Source: Rhodobacter sp. 24-YEA-8
Lineage (GTDB): Bacteria; Pseudomonadota; Alphaproteobacteria; Rhodobacterales; Rhodobacteraceae
Direction: 5' to 3'
Assembly (NCBI RefSeq): GCF_900105075.1
Contig: NZ_FNSK01000003.1
Location: forward strand, 216,982-280,981
Length of the DNA: 64,000 nucleotides
A model generated the notes under the pieces. That model ran no database searches, had not been told where the DNA came from, and saw nothing but the letters and a program-made list of their open reading frames with translations. Position numbers and translations under genes: made by a program. Positions 1 through 9,476 of this stretch are shown piece after piece (positions within the stretch are counted from its first letter, which is position 1; each line of letters starts with the position of its first letter).

Positions 1-2
1 TT

Positions 3-3000
3 GCGGTGCCCGACAGCCCAAGCGCGCTGGATATGCAGCGCATGGCGCTGATCGAAGGCGCCCCACAAGGTCCGCCGGTCAGCCACATCCTGTCGAACGG
101 CAATTATGCGGTCATGCTGACCGCAACAGGTGGCGGCTACAGCCGCTGGGGCGACATCGCCCTGACGCGCTGGCAGGCCGATCCCACCCGCGATACCGGC
201 GCCACTCAGATCTGGCTGCGCGACTTGTCGGATGGCCGCCTTTCCCCGGTCGGCGCGCCTGCGGGCGCGGATAAGCGCGAGGTGCATTTCTTTGAAGACC
301 GCGCCGCGATCACCCACCGCAAAGGCACACTGTCCACGGCGATGGATGTGCTGGTCTCTGGCGAGGATGACGCGGAGGTGCGCCTTGTTTCGATCAGTTC
401 CACGTCTCGCCGTCCGCGCGAGGTGGAACTGACGTCCTATGCCGAACTGGCCCTGACCACACCGGCGGCGGATGCGGCGCATCCAGCCTTTGCCCGGATG
501 TTCGTGCAGACCGAATACCTGCCAGAATTCGGTGCAGTCATCGCAACGCGCAGACCGCGTTCCCCCGATGAACCGGCGGTCTGGGCGGCGCATTTTCTGG
601 TGGTGGAGGGTGAACTCTCCGCTGCGATGGAATTCGAAACCGACCGCGCGGCCTTTATCGGGCGCGACAACGACCTGTCCTCGGCGCAGGCGCTGGCGGC
701 AGGGAACAGGCTGGAGGGCGGGGTCGGAACCGTGCTTGATCCGGTTTTCGCCCTGCGCCAGCGCGTCACGATACCAGCAGGCGGCACTGTGAAGCTGGCG
801 TTCTGGATGGTCGTTGCGCAGACGCGTTCCGAACTGCTTGATCTGATCGATCGTCATCATGACCGCAACGCCTTTGATCGGGCAAAAACGCTCGCTTGGA
901 CTCAGGCACAGGTCCAGTTACGCCACCTCGCGGTCAAGCCAGCACAGGCGGCCGGTTTCCAGCGCCTCATCGCGCCGATCCTTTATTCTGACAGGCGTTT
1001 CCGCGCCCGGCCCGACCAGATTGCTCAAGGGGCTGGCAAGCAGTCGGCACTTTGGCCCATGGGGATTTCGGGCGACCTGCCCATCGTGCTTTTGCGCATC
1101 GATGATATGGCAGACATGGCGCAGGTCCATGAGATGCTGCTGGCCCAGGAATACTGGCGCGGCAAACGGCTGGCGGTGGATCTTGTGATCCTGAACGAGC
1201 ATCCGGCATCTTATGTCCAAGGCCTTCAATCTGGGATCGAGTCCGCGCTGCGCGGCAGCCACACCCCCGATTCAAACAACGGGCAAGGGAAAACCTATGC
1301 ACTGCGCGCAGATATCATCCCGGCAGAGGCGCGGGCACTCCTGATGGCCGTAGCGCGCGTCGTGCTGGTCGCACGGCGCGGTACGCTGGCGGAGCAGATC
1401 GCTCTGCTCTTGCGCGATGAGGCGGCATCAGACACACGATCGACGCCAGAATCAGCACCCCTTACAAGGGCGATACCTGTAGACGCTTACCCGACGCAGG
1501 ATCTGGAGTTCTTCAACGGCATTGGCGGCTTTGCCAAAGGTGGACGCGAATATGTGACCATCCTTGAAAAGGGCAAACCCACACCCGCTCCATGGATCAA
1601 TGTCATCGCCAATGATGATTTCGGTTTCCATGTCTCGTCCACCGGCAGCAGCAGCACCTGGGCAGAGAACAGCCGGGAGAACCGGCTGACGCCCTGGTCG
1701 AACGATCCGGTGTCCGATCCGACCGGGGAGGCCTTCTATATCCGCGACGATGAGACGGGCGAAGTGTTCGCACCGACAGCCCGCCCCCTGCACCGCCCCG
1801 GGCCGCATATTGCGCGACATGGCTTCGGCTACAGCCGGTTCGCGCACAAGGCGGACGGGATTGAGTCTGAATTGTTGCAATTCGTGCCGCTGGTCGATCC
1901 GGTCAAGATCTCGCGGCTGAGCCTGCACAATCTCTCGGGTCGCCCCCGGCGCCTGACGGTAGTCAGCTATACCGAGCCGGTGATGGGTATATCACGCGCC
2001 GCCGCCTCGCCTTTCCTTATCACCGAATGCGATGCCGAAACCGGTGCCCTCTTCGCGCGCAACCCTTGGAACATGGCATTTCCTGACCGCGTCGCATTTG
2101 CCGATCTTGCCGGCACGCAGACCAGGTGCACCACCGACAGGACCAGGTTTGTGGGCTGGGGCGGTAATCTGGCCGCACCAGCAGCAGTGGCGCGGGGAGT
2201 AGCACTGTCGGGAACAACCTGCACCGGACATGACCCCTGCCTGGCCTTGTCGCGGAAGATCGATCTGGCACCCGGGGCAAGTATCACCATTGATCACTTC
2301 CTCGGCCAGACCGACTCGTCCGAAACCGCGCGAACCCTGATCGCCAGACTCCGCACTGCTGACCTCGACGCAGTGCTGGCCGAGGTCGAAGCCCATTGGG
2401 AGACGGTGCTCGGAACGGTTCAGGTGGAGACGCCGGACCGGTCGATGGATATCATGGTCAATGGCTGGCTGCAGTACCAGACACTGGCCTGCCGCGTTCA
2501 GGCGCGTGCCGGCTTCTATCAGGCAAGCGGGGCTTATGGATTCCGTGACCAGTTGCAGGACGGCATGGCGCTGACACTGCCGCAGCCCCACCGCATTCGC
2601 AGCCATTTGTTGCGCGCCGCCGGGCGGCAATTCCCCGAGGGCGACGTGCAGCACTGGTGGTTGCCGCATTCGGGCCAGGGCGTGCGCACCCGGATATCGG
2701 ACGATTGCGTCTGGCTGGCCTATTCCGTCGCTGACTATGTTTCGGTGACCGGCGACATTGCGGTTCTCGAAGAGCGGGTGCCCTTCATCGAGGGGCCGTT
2801 GCTGGCACAGGGCCAGCATGATGCATTCTTTCTGCCCCAGCCATCGGGGGGCGATGCGACGCTCTGGCAGCATTGCATATATGGCCTCGACCGGGTCATC
2901 GCTCTGACCGGCACATTGGGGCTGCCGCTGATCGGAACCGGCGACTGGAACGACGGCATGAATCGGGTTGGTGAGGCGGGGCGCGGCGAAAGCGTCTGGC

Positions 3001-3905
3001 TGGGCTGGTTTCTGCTTGACACGCTGAACCGCTTCATCCCCCTGGCCGAAGTCCGCGATCCGGCGCATGCCCTGCGCTGGCAGGCCCATGCTGACGGCCT
3101 GCGCAAGGCACTGGAGGGCGAAGCCTGGGACGGCGAATGGTATCGTCGCGCCACCTTCGACGATGGAACCTGGCTAGGCTCGGCCGCTGGAACCGCGTGC
3201 CGGATCGACTCCATCGCGCAAAGCTGGGCAGTCTTGTCAGGTCAGGCTGATCCGGCCCGCGCCGCCACGGCCCTGGCCTCGGTCGAACGGCATCTGATCC
3301 GCCCCGATCCGGGTATTGCTCTGCTGTTCACCCCGCCTTTTGACAATGCGGCCGTCGGCTTCGGCCCCGATCCCGGATATATCGCCGGCTACCCCCCTGG
3401 TCTGCGTGAAAATGGTGGGCAATACAGCCATGCCGCGATGTGGGCGGTACTGGCACGGGCGAAGCTTGGCGACGGTGACGGCGCAGTGCGCCTGTTCGCG
3501 ATGCTGAATCCGATCAATCATGCGCTGACAGCGGAAGACGCCGGACGATACAAGGTCGAGCCTTATGTCGTGGCGGCGGATGTCTATTCAGTCGGCCCGC
3601 ATGAGGGACGGGGCGGCTGGACATGGTATACCGGGTCTGCGGGATGGATGTATCGCGCTGCGGTCGAGGGCATTCTGGGTATCCGGCGCGAGGGTGACCA
3701 CCTGCGGATCGCGCCGTGCTTGCCTGCACATTGGCCTGGCTTCTCCGCAAAGGTGCAGGTGGCTGGCACCGCCATCGATATCCGGGTGAAGCAGGGCGAC
3801 ATTGCGCCAGACGGTTTCATAAATGTGGAGGATAACGACACAAGGGTGCTGCTGGACGGGGCAAGGCAGCTGGTTCGTTTGCACATTCCGCTTCACTCCG
3901 TGTGA
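3..3905 (+). CDS. ndvB: Cyclic beta-1,2-glucan synthase, C-terminal part (5' end outside window)
   Basis: The reading frame is open from the window edge and the visible 1300 residues are only the C-terminal part of a very long protein. Members of this family build cyclic beta-1,2-glucan at the inner membrane; the C-terminal half is a glycoside-phosphorylase-like (GH94) module that controls chain length. Visible support: two carbohydrate-binding/GH94-type halves in tandem, GTGDWNDGMNRVG near residue 980, a PGYIAGYPPGLRENGGQYSH stretch near 1120, and GGWTWYTGSAGWMYR near 1203, the standard GH94 signatures including the catalytic acidic residue of GDWNDG. The glycosyltransferase and membrane part would lie upstream. 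The next gene is convergent. The symbol is by family only. Confidence 0.85.
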   Translation, partial: AVPDSPSALDMQRMALIEGAPQGPPVSHILSNGNYAVMLTATGGGYSRWGDIALTRWQADPTRDTGATQIWLRDLSDGRLSPVGAPAGADKREVHFFEDRAAITHRKGTLSTAMDVLVSGEDDAEVRLVSISSTSRRPREVELTSYAELALTTPAADAAHPAFARMFVQTEYLPEFGAVIATRRPRSPDEPAVWAAHFLVVEGELSAAMEFETDRAAFIGRDNDLSSAQALAAGNRLEGGVGTVLDPVFALRQRVTIPAGGTVKLAFWMVVAQTRSELLDLIDRHHDRNAFDRAKTLAWTQAQVQLRHLAVKPAQAAGFQRLIAPILYSDRRFRARPDQIAQGAGKQSALWPMGISGDLPIVLLRIDDMADMAQVHEMLLAQEYWRGKRLAVDLVILNEHPASYVQGLQSGIESALRGSHTPDSNNGQGKTYALRADIIPAEARALLMAVARVVLVARRGTLAEQIALLLRDEAASDTRSTPESAPLTRAIPVDAYPTQDLEFFNGIGGFAKGGREYVTILEKGKPTPAPWINVIANDDFGFHVSSTGSSSTWAENSRENRLTPWSNDPVSDPTGEAFYIRDDETGEVFAPTARPLHRPGPHIARHGFGYSRFAHKADGIESELLQFVPLVDPVKISRLSLHNLSGRPRRLTVVSYTEPVMGISRAAASPFLITECDAETGALFARNPWNMAFPDRVAFADLAGTQTRCTTDRTRFVGWGGNLAAPAAVARGVALSGTTCTGHDPCLALSRKIDLAPGASITIDHFLGQTDSSETARTLIARLRTADLDAVLAEVEAHWETVLGTVQVETPDRSMDIMVNGWLQYQTLACRVQARAGFYQASGAYGFRDQLQDGMALTLPQPHRIRSHLLRAAGRQFPEGDVQHWWLPHSGQGVRTRISDDCVWLAYSVADYVSVTGDIAVLEERVPFIEGPLLAQGQHDAFFLPQPSGGDATLWQHCIYGLDRVIALTGTLGLPLIGTGDWNDGMNRVGEAGRGESVWLGWFLLDTLNRFIPLAEVRDPAHALRWQAHADGLRKALEGEAWDGEWYRRATFDDGTWLGSAAGTACRIDSIAQSWAVLSGQADPARAATALASVERHLIRPDPGIALLFTPPFDNAAVGFGPDPGYIAGYPPGLRENGGQYSHAAMWAVLARAKLGDGDGAVRLFAMLNPINHALTAEDAGRYKVEPYVVAADVYSVGPHEGRGGWTWYTGSAGWMYRAAVEGILGIRREGDHLRIAPCLPAHWPGFSAKVQVAGTAIDIRVKQGDIAPDGFINVEDNDTRVLLDGARQLVRLHIPLHSV

Positions 3906-3944
3906 TGGTCGACAACTCGGTCCGGGCAGTCGCGCAGAGTCTCT

Positions 3945-4832
3945 TTACGATGATGCCTGCTGGAAGTTTCCTGCAGTCACGGTGACACTGACGGCCATCT
4001 CGACGAGGGCATCACTGTTGCCGATGAAACTGCCCGAAACCGGGGCGATCTGGCGCACATCCCGAGCCACGGCCACCGGAATCAGATTCCTTGCGCCCAC
4101 ACTTCGATTGGTCGGATCGAACGTAATCCAGCCCGCGCCGGGGACATAGATTTCGGTCCAAGCATGGGTCGAACCCGGTCCGGTGGACCCGACAAGATTA
4201 TCGCGAGGATCGAACAGATACCCGGATACGATACGGGCGCCGAACTTGAGTATCCTCGCGGCTTCCGCCAGCATGACTGCGAAATCCCTGCATGAACCCC
4301 AGCCACGGTGGAGGGTTTCGAGCGGCGATTGTGTGCCTTCGGTCTCCCGGCTCTGATAGGAAACACGATCAGATATTCCGTCACTTATATCCATGAGCAG
4401 GGATAGCGTATCCGTGCGCCAGCCGTAGACAAAGCCCTCCACCCAGCGAGAGAAGTGGCCTTCCGGGTCCGGGTATTGCGGCATGGCCAGAGCGCCGAGA
4501 TCAGTCCAGTCGTCACCGGAGTAGAGGAAGGGCCATCGCATGGCAGACGGCGCAATGGAAAACCCTGGTGAAGGCGATGCCGTTAACTCGATCCGTGCAC
4601 GGCTCTCGATCTGCAAGCAGGCTGTCGGCTGCAGGAATATGGCCGTGGTAATCACATTGCCCGAAACATCATTCGCCCATGACAGTTCCGCCGCCGGAGA
4701 CAGGGAGACGTCATGGGAGAGAAGGCGCAAGTCTCGCGACTCGCGCGGTCGAAGCATCATGCGGTGCGGTCCGAGGGATACCTCGCTTCGATATCGGTAT
4801 TTGGTCGTGTGAACCGTTTCCAGAACAAACAC
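3945..4832 (-). CDS. Transglutaminase-like cysteine protease family protein
   Basis: A protein of about 295 residues with the bacterial transglutaminase-like N-terminal domain ([20 protein letters not shown]) followed by a transglutaminase core. The catalytic Cys is in [18 protein letters not shown], the His in [13 protein letters not shown] and the Asp in ITFDPTNR. I chose the GTG at 4832 because GCAGGA lies 4-6 bases upstream of it; the longer frame would run through the neighbouring zinc-ribbon gene. These proteins are usually cytoplasmic peptidase or amidase-like enzymes of unknown substrate. It ends convergently with the glucan synthase gene, with 39 bases between them. Confidence 0.85.
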   Translation of the reverse strand: MFVLETVHTTKYRYRSEVSLGPHRMMLRPRESRDLRLLSHDVSLSPAAELSWANDVSGNVITTAIFLQPTACLQIESRARIELTASPSPGFSIAPSAMRWPFLYSGDDWTDLGALAMPQYPDPEGHFSRWVEGFVYGWRTDTLSLLMDISDGISDRVSYQSRETEGTQSPLETLHRGWGSCRDFAVMLAEAARILKFGARIVSGYLFDPRDNLVGSTGPGSTHAWTEIYVPGAGWITFDPTNRSVGARNLIPVAVARDVRQIAPVSGSFIGNSDALVEMAVSVTVTAGNFQQASS

Positions 4833-4878
4833 ATGTATCCTGCTTTTCTCTGTAACTATACTCGCAGATAATGAGTTT

Positions 4879-5073
4879 TCAGCGCTTCCGCGACGAGCCC
4901 TGAGGAACGGGAACGGCATCCTTCCACGAATGTGAGCCCTTGCAGCGTTTGCATATGCGCTCGCCGAACCCCTCGCTCCAGAACATCGTCTGGCAGCGCA
5001 GGCAGGTTCGTTCCTTCGGCGCATCCGCCCGGGCTGGTTGCACAAAGGTATCTTCTGGCGGGAAATTATTCAT
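4879..5073 (-). CDS. Small zinc-ribbon protein
   Basis: A 64-residue protein with two CxxC knuckles 14 residues apart (CLRCQTMFW and ICKRCKGSH), which should bind one zinc ion. The C-terminus is basic (GSSRKR). Its start overlaps the end of the upstream gene by 8 bases, so it is the third gene of a translationally coupled trio. Small single zinc ribbons of this type are common in alphaproteobacteria without known function; a nucleic-acid or protein-binding adaptor role is inference. Confidence 0.7.
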   Translation of the reverse strand: MNNFPPEDTFVQPARADAPKERTCLRCQTMFWSEGFGERICKRCKGSHSWKDAVPVPQGSSRKR

Positions 5074-5380
5074 GTTTTTTGGGCTCGCCCTCGATCAACC
5101 GCGCAAGATCTCCAAGGGCGCGTTGGATCAGTTTCTGCTTCCGGGCGTCCCGTGCTTCGGTGGTCTCTGCGTAGCGGCGGATCAGGTATTGGGCCTTCAC
5201 GGCTGCCGCGAGCCAGGTCACCGATGGCTCGGCGAGAAGTTGCGCTTCAAGTTCATCCTGACGTTTGCGCAAGGCCTGCTGATCGGCTTCGAACTCCCTC
5301 AGGGCATGACGGCGGAAATCTGTGGCCATCTGGCCCTCGGTGCTGCGCCGGTCATCAAGGTTCACCGGATCTTCGCTCAC
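5066..5380 (-). CDS. Conserved hypothetical protein, helical
   Basis: A 104-residue, charged, mostly helical protein with a probable coiled-coil section around residues 25-50 ([19 protein letters not shown]) and a basic helix near the C-terminus. I do not recognise a named domain. It begins in an ATGA overlap with the upstream gene and overlaps the zinc-ribbon gene downstream, so the three are one operon and probably act together. Confidence 0.6.
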   Translation of the reverse strand: MSEDPVNLDDRRSTEGQMATDFRRHALREFEADQQALRKRQDELEAQLLAEPSVTWLAAAVKAQYLIRRYAETTEARDARKQKLIQRALGDLARLIEGEPKKHE

Positions 5381-5652
5381 TCTGCGGCCCCCCTCAGAGG
5401 GGGTGCTGCAAGGTCGCGTCCTATAATGGCGTCGAGATCCTTCTGCGTAATCGGACGCATCTCGACCCGACCGGCCTGTCCGGTGATCATCATACAGGTC
5501 GAGGTCCTGCGGTAAGCCTCAAAGCTCAAACCTTGCAGAAGTTCTTCCTCGACAAGGACATCATAGCTCCCCGCGGGCAGCAGGTCGGCATAGCCGGGCA
5601 AGGTGAAGGGATGGGTGAAAGTTACCTTCTTCGTGGATGACCGAATGTTCAT
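5377..5652 (-). CDS. Conserved hypothetical protein, first gene of small operon
   Basis: A 91-residue protein that looks like a small beta-rich fold (VTFTHPFTLPGYADLLPAG, then a stretch ending SCMMITGQ-like) followed by a helical tail ending LDAIIGRDL. No named domain is recognised. It is first in a trio in which each gene overlaps the next by a few bases. Proteins with this size and order are seen as small operons in alphaproteobacteria, but I cannot assign a function. Confidence 0.6.
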   Translation of the reverse strand: MNIRSSTKKVTFTHPFTLPGYADLLPAGSYDVLVEEELLQGLSFEAYRRTSTCMMITGQAGRVEMRPITQKDLDAIIGRDLAAPPLRGAAE

Positions 5653-6063
5653 CTGTAGCTCCCGATCAGGTCTGAAAACCTCGTCCGTGCGTCACGCCTT
5701 CCCTTCGGGTACGGTGCCACACGGAACGTTCCGACTATACGGCCATCTGCCGACACAGAGGCTGATCGGTGTTAGCATCTGATCTGAATCAGGCCAGTAA
5801 CAAAGCGGCCGGCCATAGTCGGACCTCCCTGCGCCGCAGAAGCGGATGTCTCCGTGTATATCGAGCCCACGCAAACCTGGATCAGTCCGGTCCCCCACTT
5901 CACCGATATACTGCAAGACGCTGTCGGTGCATTCCATCGGCAGGTTTTAACAAGTTCCAGCGAGGCTGCGGAGCTCACAACCGGCAGATTCCGGTGTGCG
6001 GGCTGCGTAGCCTCGCTTGTCGGGTCGACCGCGCACCCGCAATCGGTCTTTGCAGGCAGGCCA
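5653..6063. other. Intergenic region, no convincing gene
   Basis: About 410 bases between the small operon (transcribed leftward) and the end of the Crp/Fnr gene. Open frames exist on both strands but none has a recognisable product or a good ribosome binding site. A GGAACGTTCC palindrome lies near 5730 but has no matching -10 for an EcfG-type promoter on either strand. The region should contain the promoter of the small operon. Confidence 0.4.
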
Positions 6064-6798
6064 TCAGCGCAGCAGCGGACCCTCATGGTCCATATAGGCG
6101 GTATCGAAGCCTGCGAGGCTCTGCAGCCGATCGAAGTCGCCGAAGGCAACCCTGCCCTTTTGGAACGTGACCAGCCCGTCCTCTCGCAGTTGCCGCAGCA
6201 CCCGGTTGACGTGAATGGCGCTCAGGCCAAGCGCATCAGCCAGATGATACTGGGTCAGAGGACAGGAGTATCCAGTCCTGTCGCCAGCACCCACGAGGTT
6301 TAGCCGTGCTCCGAGTTCCATGAGAAGATGCGCCATCCGCTCCACCGCCGAGCGCCGGCCGAGATTGACCAGATGCTCGACCATCATCGCCTCGTCCCGG
6401 GATGAGGCCCAAAGGACAGCAGTGGCAAGTCGGGGCGCGTGGGCAAAGGCGCCAAGGATATCCGGCGCGAAGACCTCGGAGGCTTCTATACTCGTCAGAG
6501 CCTCGAGACTCAGGTCCGAGGTTCGGAACAGGATGCCGCGCAAGCCCAGAAAATCGCCGGGAATCTGGAAGTTGACGACCTGTCGCCCGCCGTCGGGCAG
6601 CATCTTGTAGGAACAGGCCCAGCCTTCGGCCAGAATGTAGGCAGAGGCGTTCGACTGGCCCTCGTGCATCATCTCATGACCTGCGAGGAAAGTTCTGCGC
6701 CGCCGGTGAAAACCCGCAAGAGTCTCCAGATCGACATCGGACAAGGCGACGAAGGCCGATAGTTTCCGGGTCAACGGACTGCTTGCGATAGGGGTCAA
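6064..6798 (-). CDS. Crp/Fnr family transcriptional regulator
   Basis: A 244-residue regulator with an N-terminal cyclic-nucleotide-binding-type beta barrel (about residues 20-120, including LAEGWACSYKMLPDGGRQV and FQIPGDFLGLRG) and a C-terminal Crp-type winged helix (about 165-230, LADALGLSAIHVNRVLRQLR as recognition region). No Fnr-type cysteine cluster is visible, so oxygen sensing through an iron-sulfur cluster is unlikely. The frame opens at a TTG preceded by GGGAG. It is divergent from the small gene and groEL to its right, which it might control; that is inference. Confidence 0.88.
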   Translation of the reverse strand: MTPIASSPLTRKLSAFVALSDVDLETLAGFHRRRRTFLAGHEMMHEGQSNASAYILAEGWACSYKMLPDGGRQVVNFQIPGDFLGLRGILFRTSDLSLEALTSIEASEVFAPDILGAFAHAPRLATAVLWASSRDEAMMVEHLVNLGRRSAVERMAHLLMELGARLNLVGAGDRTGYSCPLTQYHLADALGLSAIHVNRVLRQLREDGLVTFQKGRVAFGDFDRLQSLAGFDTAYMDHEGPLLR

Positions 6799-6949
6799 CG
6801 GCGTCTCCCGGTTAATGCGGAATTCACGACAGGGATGCGGGCAGACTGCTCTGGATCAGTCCAGCCGACAGAACTTCCTGTCAGGATGAGGCAGTTCATC
6901 GGGATTCTGTCGTGTCCTGATCCCTTCTACACCAAAAGGACGTTGCGCG

Positions 6950-7186
6950 ATGCCCGGTCAGACAGATCACGCAGGAATGGCTGCTCTTTCCATTTGCGAG
7001 GCGCTCCTGCTTGCCATGAACGACCACAACCTCTTGCCTGAGCGCGAGATCACCGGGGTGCTCCGCGATGCGGCCGCTGCGCATGAGAATGCCATGGGCG
7101 ATGCCGGAGAGATCGCAATGCATCAAAGCGTTGCCGGCCTGATCAACGTGATCAGGGCTGGGATAAGCCGATCTGGAAGGCCTTAG
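6950..7186 (+). CDS. Hypothetical small protein
   Basis: A 78-residue, mostly helical protein (ALSICEALLLAMNDHNLLP then a repeat of Ala-rich helices). An AGGA sits about nine bases before the ATG. It shares the strand with groEL, 133 bases upstream of that gene, and is divergent from the Crp/Fnr regulator. I recall similar short proteins in Rhodobacterales but no function is known. Confidence 0.55.
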   Translation: MPGQTDHAGMAALSICEALLLAMNDHNLLPEREITGVLRDAAAAHENAMGDAGEIAMHQSVAGLINVIRAGISRSGRP

Positions 7187-7319
7187 CGCTGTGTTCATTC
7201 AGGCGGGCAAGATCCGCAGGTAGCACTTTCCCCAGAGGTAAGCACCCGAGGGGCGTCATGCATACTTTCGCAGGGCTATTGTTCTTCTTCCACATTTCCA
7301 ACTTTCAGGAGCGACCGAC

Positions 7320-8900
7320 ATGTCTGCGAAAGACGTTATCTTCGGCACCGAGGCCCGCGGTCGGATGGTGAAAGGCATCGATATCCTCGCCAATACTGTC
7401 AGGGTTACCCTCGGCCCGCGGGGACGCAATGTCATCCTGGCCCGGGACTATGGTGTTCCACGGATCACCAAGGACGGCGTGACCGTTGCGCAAGAGGTAG
7501 AGCTTTCGGACAGGTTCGAAAATATGGGTGCCCGACTGGTTCGGGAAGTCGCAACCCGCACCAATGACGAGGCCGGAGACGGTACGACGACTGCCACGGT
7601 CCTTGCGCAGGCAATTGTCAGGGAAGGCATGAAGGCGGTGGCAGCCGGCTTGAACCCGATGGATCTGAAACGCGGCATCGACAGCGCTGTCAGAGCTGCG
7701 GTCAAAACTATCACAGGCATGTCGCGGCCGGTTCGTGACAGTGACGAGATCGCACGGGTCGGAACAATCTCGGCCAATGGTGATGCTGCCATCGGTCGAC
7801 AGATCGCAGATGCGATGGAGCGGGTTGGCAAAGATGGCATCATCACCGTCGAAGACGCCAAAGGCATGGAGACGACGACCGAACTGGTTGAAGGTATGCA
7901 ATTCGATCGCGGCTATCTGAGCCCCCATTTCATCACCGATCCTCAGAAAATGGCTGTGGAACTCGAAGACTGTGTCGTCCTGCTGCTCGACAGCAAGCTT
8001 TCAGCCCTCAAACCGATGCTGTCGCTGCTCGAGGAGGTTCTGGAGGCTGACAAAGGGCTTCTGATCGTTACCGAAGACATCGAGAGCGAGGCGCTTGCGA
8101 TGCTCGTGGTCAACAAACTTCGCGCCAGACTGAAAGTTGTCGCGGTGAAGACCCCGGGCTTTGGAGAGAGCCGAAAGGCTATGCTGGAAGATCTCGCCAT
8201 TCTGACGGGGGGCGAGGTGATCTCGGCCGATCTGGGAACGCGACTAGAAGATGTCACGATGACACGCCTGGGCACCGCAACGAAAATCCTCGTCGGCAAG
8301 GTCACCACGACCTTGATCGGCGGACAGGGTGACAAGCTGGCAATCGCTTCCCGTGTCGACCATATCCGGGCACTGATCGAAGATGAAACCTCTGACTATG
8401 AAAAAGAAAAGCTTCAGCAGAGGCTGGCGCGTCTTGCCGGAGGCGTTGCCGTGATCCGCGTCGGTGGTGCTACCAAAACCGAGGTGGCCGAACGCAAGGA
8501 CAGGATTGACGACGCGCTTCATGCGACACGCGCAGCCGTCGAAGAGGGCGTAGTCCCGGGCGGAGGGGTCGCGCACCTCCTCGCGGGGAAGCTGTTGAAT
8601 GATTTGAAAAGCGACAATGCCGATCAGGAGGCCGGGATCAGGATCATCCGCAGGGCGCTACAGGCACCGTTGCGGCAGATCGCCGAAAACGCCGGACTCG
8701 ACGGCGCCGTCATCGCGGGAAAAATCTCCGACTCCGCGAGTCGCAGCTTCGGATTCGATGCGCAGACATTAAGCTTCGTAGACATGTTCGAGGCCGGTGT
8801 CGTGGATCCGACAAAGGTAGTGCGTATCGCGCTCGAAGATGCCGCATCGATTGCGGGCCTTCTGATCACGACCGAGGTCATGATCGCCGAACTCCGGTGA
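7320..8900 (+). CDS. groEL: Chaperonin GroEL (60 kDa), solitary and tail-less
   Basis: A 526-residue ATP-driven protein-folding chaperonin subunit that assembles in double heptameric rings. Family signatures are complete: TLGPRGRNV near the start, [12 protein letters not shown] (nucleotide-binding loop with the catalytic Asp nearby), [23 protein letters not shown] split across the apical hinge, and [13 protein letters not shown] near residue 410. It starts at an ATG eight bases after AGGAG. Two oddities: no groES is next to it, and the protein ends at EVMIAELR, without the Gly-Gly-Met repeat tail of housekeeping GroEL. It is probably a secondary paralog. Only 102 bases separate its stop from the IS21 end. 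Confidence 0.95.
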   Translation: MSAKDVIFGTEARGRMVKGIDILANTVRVTLGPRGRNVILARDYGVPRITKDGVTVAQEVELSDRFENMGARLVREVATRTNDEAGDGTTTATVLAQAIVREGMKAVAAGLNPMDLKRGIDSAVRAAVKTITGMSRPVRDSDEIARVGTISANGDAAIGRQIADAMERVGKDGIITVEDAKGMETTTELVEGMQFDRGYLSPHFITDPQKMAVELEDCVVLLLDSKLSALKPMLSLLEEVLEADKGLLIVTEDIESEALAMLVVNKLRARLKVVAVKTPGFGESRKAMLEDLAILTGGEVISADLGTRLEDVTMTRLGTATKILVGKVTTTLIGGQGDKLAIASRVDHIRALIEDETSDYEKEKLQQRLARLAGGVAVIRVGGATKTEVAERKDRIDDALHATRAAVEEGVVPGGGVAHLLAGKLLNDLKSDNADQEAGIRIIRRALQAPLRQIAENAGLDGAVIAGKISDSASRSFGFDAQTLSFVDMFEAGVVDPTKVVRIALEDAASIAGLLITTEVMIAELR

Positions 8901-9110
8901 GACGTAGGAGAAAAAATAGCGTGAGCGGTCTCGTCATAGCCGTCGGTCTCGCACTGCGTAGCACCGAAAGCCGGGAATTCCCGAGGAAATCCGGAACCTG
9001 GGTGTTGATTTGCACTCGGAACTGACCCGGGCATGGAGTGAACCCCATCGGCTGGACCACGGGAGCCTGAAGAACTGATACGCTGAGCTGGCCTTAATGG
9101 GAGAAGGCTC

Positions 9111-9476
9111 ATGTCATCACGCGGTCCCTACCGGCGACATTCGGCGCCGTTCAAGCTGCAGCTGTGCCAGGATATCCGCGCCGGGGTGATCGGTCGGCGC
9201 GACGCGCAGCGCACGCATCATATCTCGGCCAACCTCATCCACATGTGGCTGACGCAGTTCGACCGGGGAGAGCTGACCAGCGAAGAGGCCGAGGCGAGCG
9301 TCATTGCCGAATACGAGGCGAAGATCGCGGCGCTGGAGCGCAAGGTCGGACAACTGACGATGGAGCTGGATCTTGTCAAAAAAACACCGCGCCCGCCACA
9401 CGGTGCCAGCAGCGGGAGATCCTCCATCGTCACCGGCCCGGGGGGTGCTCTGTCAGACTGGGGTGCAAAGCTATGA
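9111..9476 (+). CDS. IS3-family transposase OrfA
   Basis: A 121-residue protein with an N-terminal helix-turn-helix (FKLQLCQDIRAG ... HHISANLIHMWLTQF) that binds the element ends, followed by a leucine-rich coiled coil (ALERKVGQLTMELDLVKK). Right after this zipper comes a run of seven A at 9378-9384 where -1 ribosomal slippage would move translation into the orfB frame and make the full OrfAB transposase. The rest of the unshifted frame is filler ending at a TGA that overlaps the orfB ATG. Confidence 0.88.
   Translation: MSSRGPYRRHSAPFKLQLCQDIRAGVIGRRDAQRTHHISANLIHMWLTQFDRGELTSEEAEASVIAEYEAKIAALERKVGQLTMELDLVKKTPRPPHGASSGRSSIVTGPGGALSDWGAKL

Noticed and set aside
1992..3089. 365-codon open frame on the minus strand inside the glucan synthase gene
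   Set aside because: It is antisense to a well-conserved GH94 domain, has no recognisable domain and reflects high GC codon structure.
5720..5740. GGAACGTTCC palindrome as an EcfG promoter
   Set aside because: No GTT-type -10 at 16 or 17 bases on either strand.
7215..7250. Possible CIRCE-type heat-shock element before groEL (TAGCACT half)
   Set aside because: The second half-site GAGTGCTA is absent.
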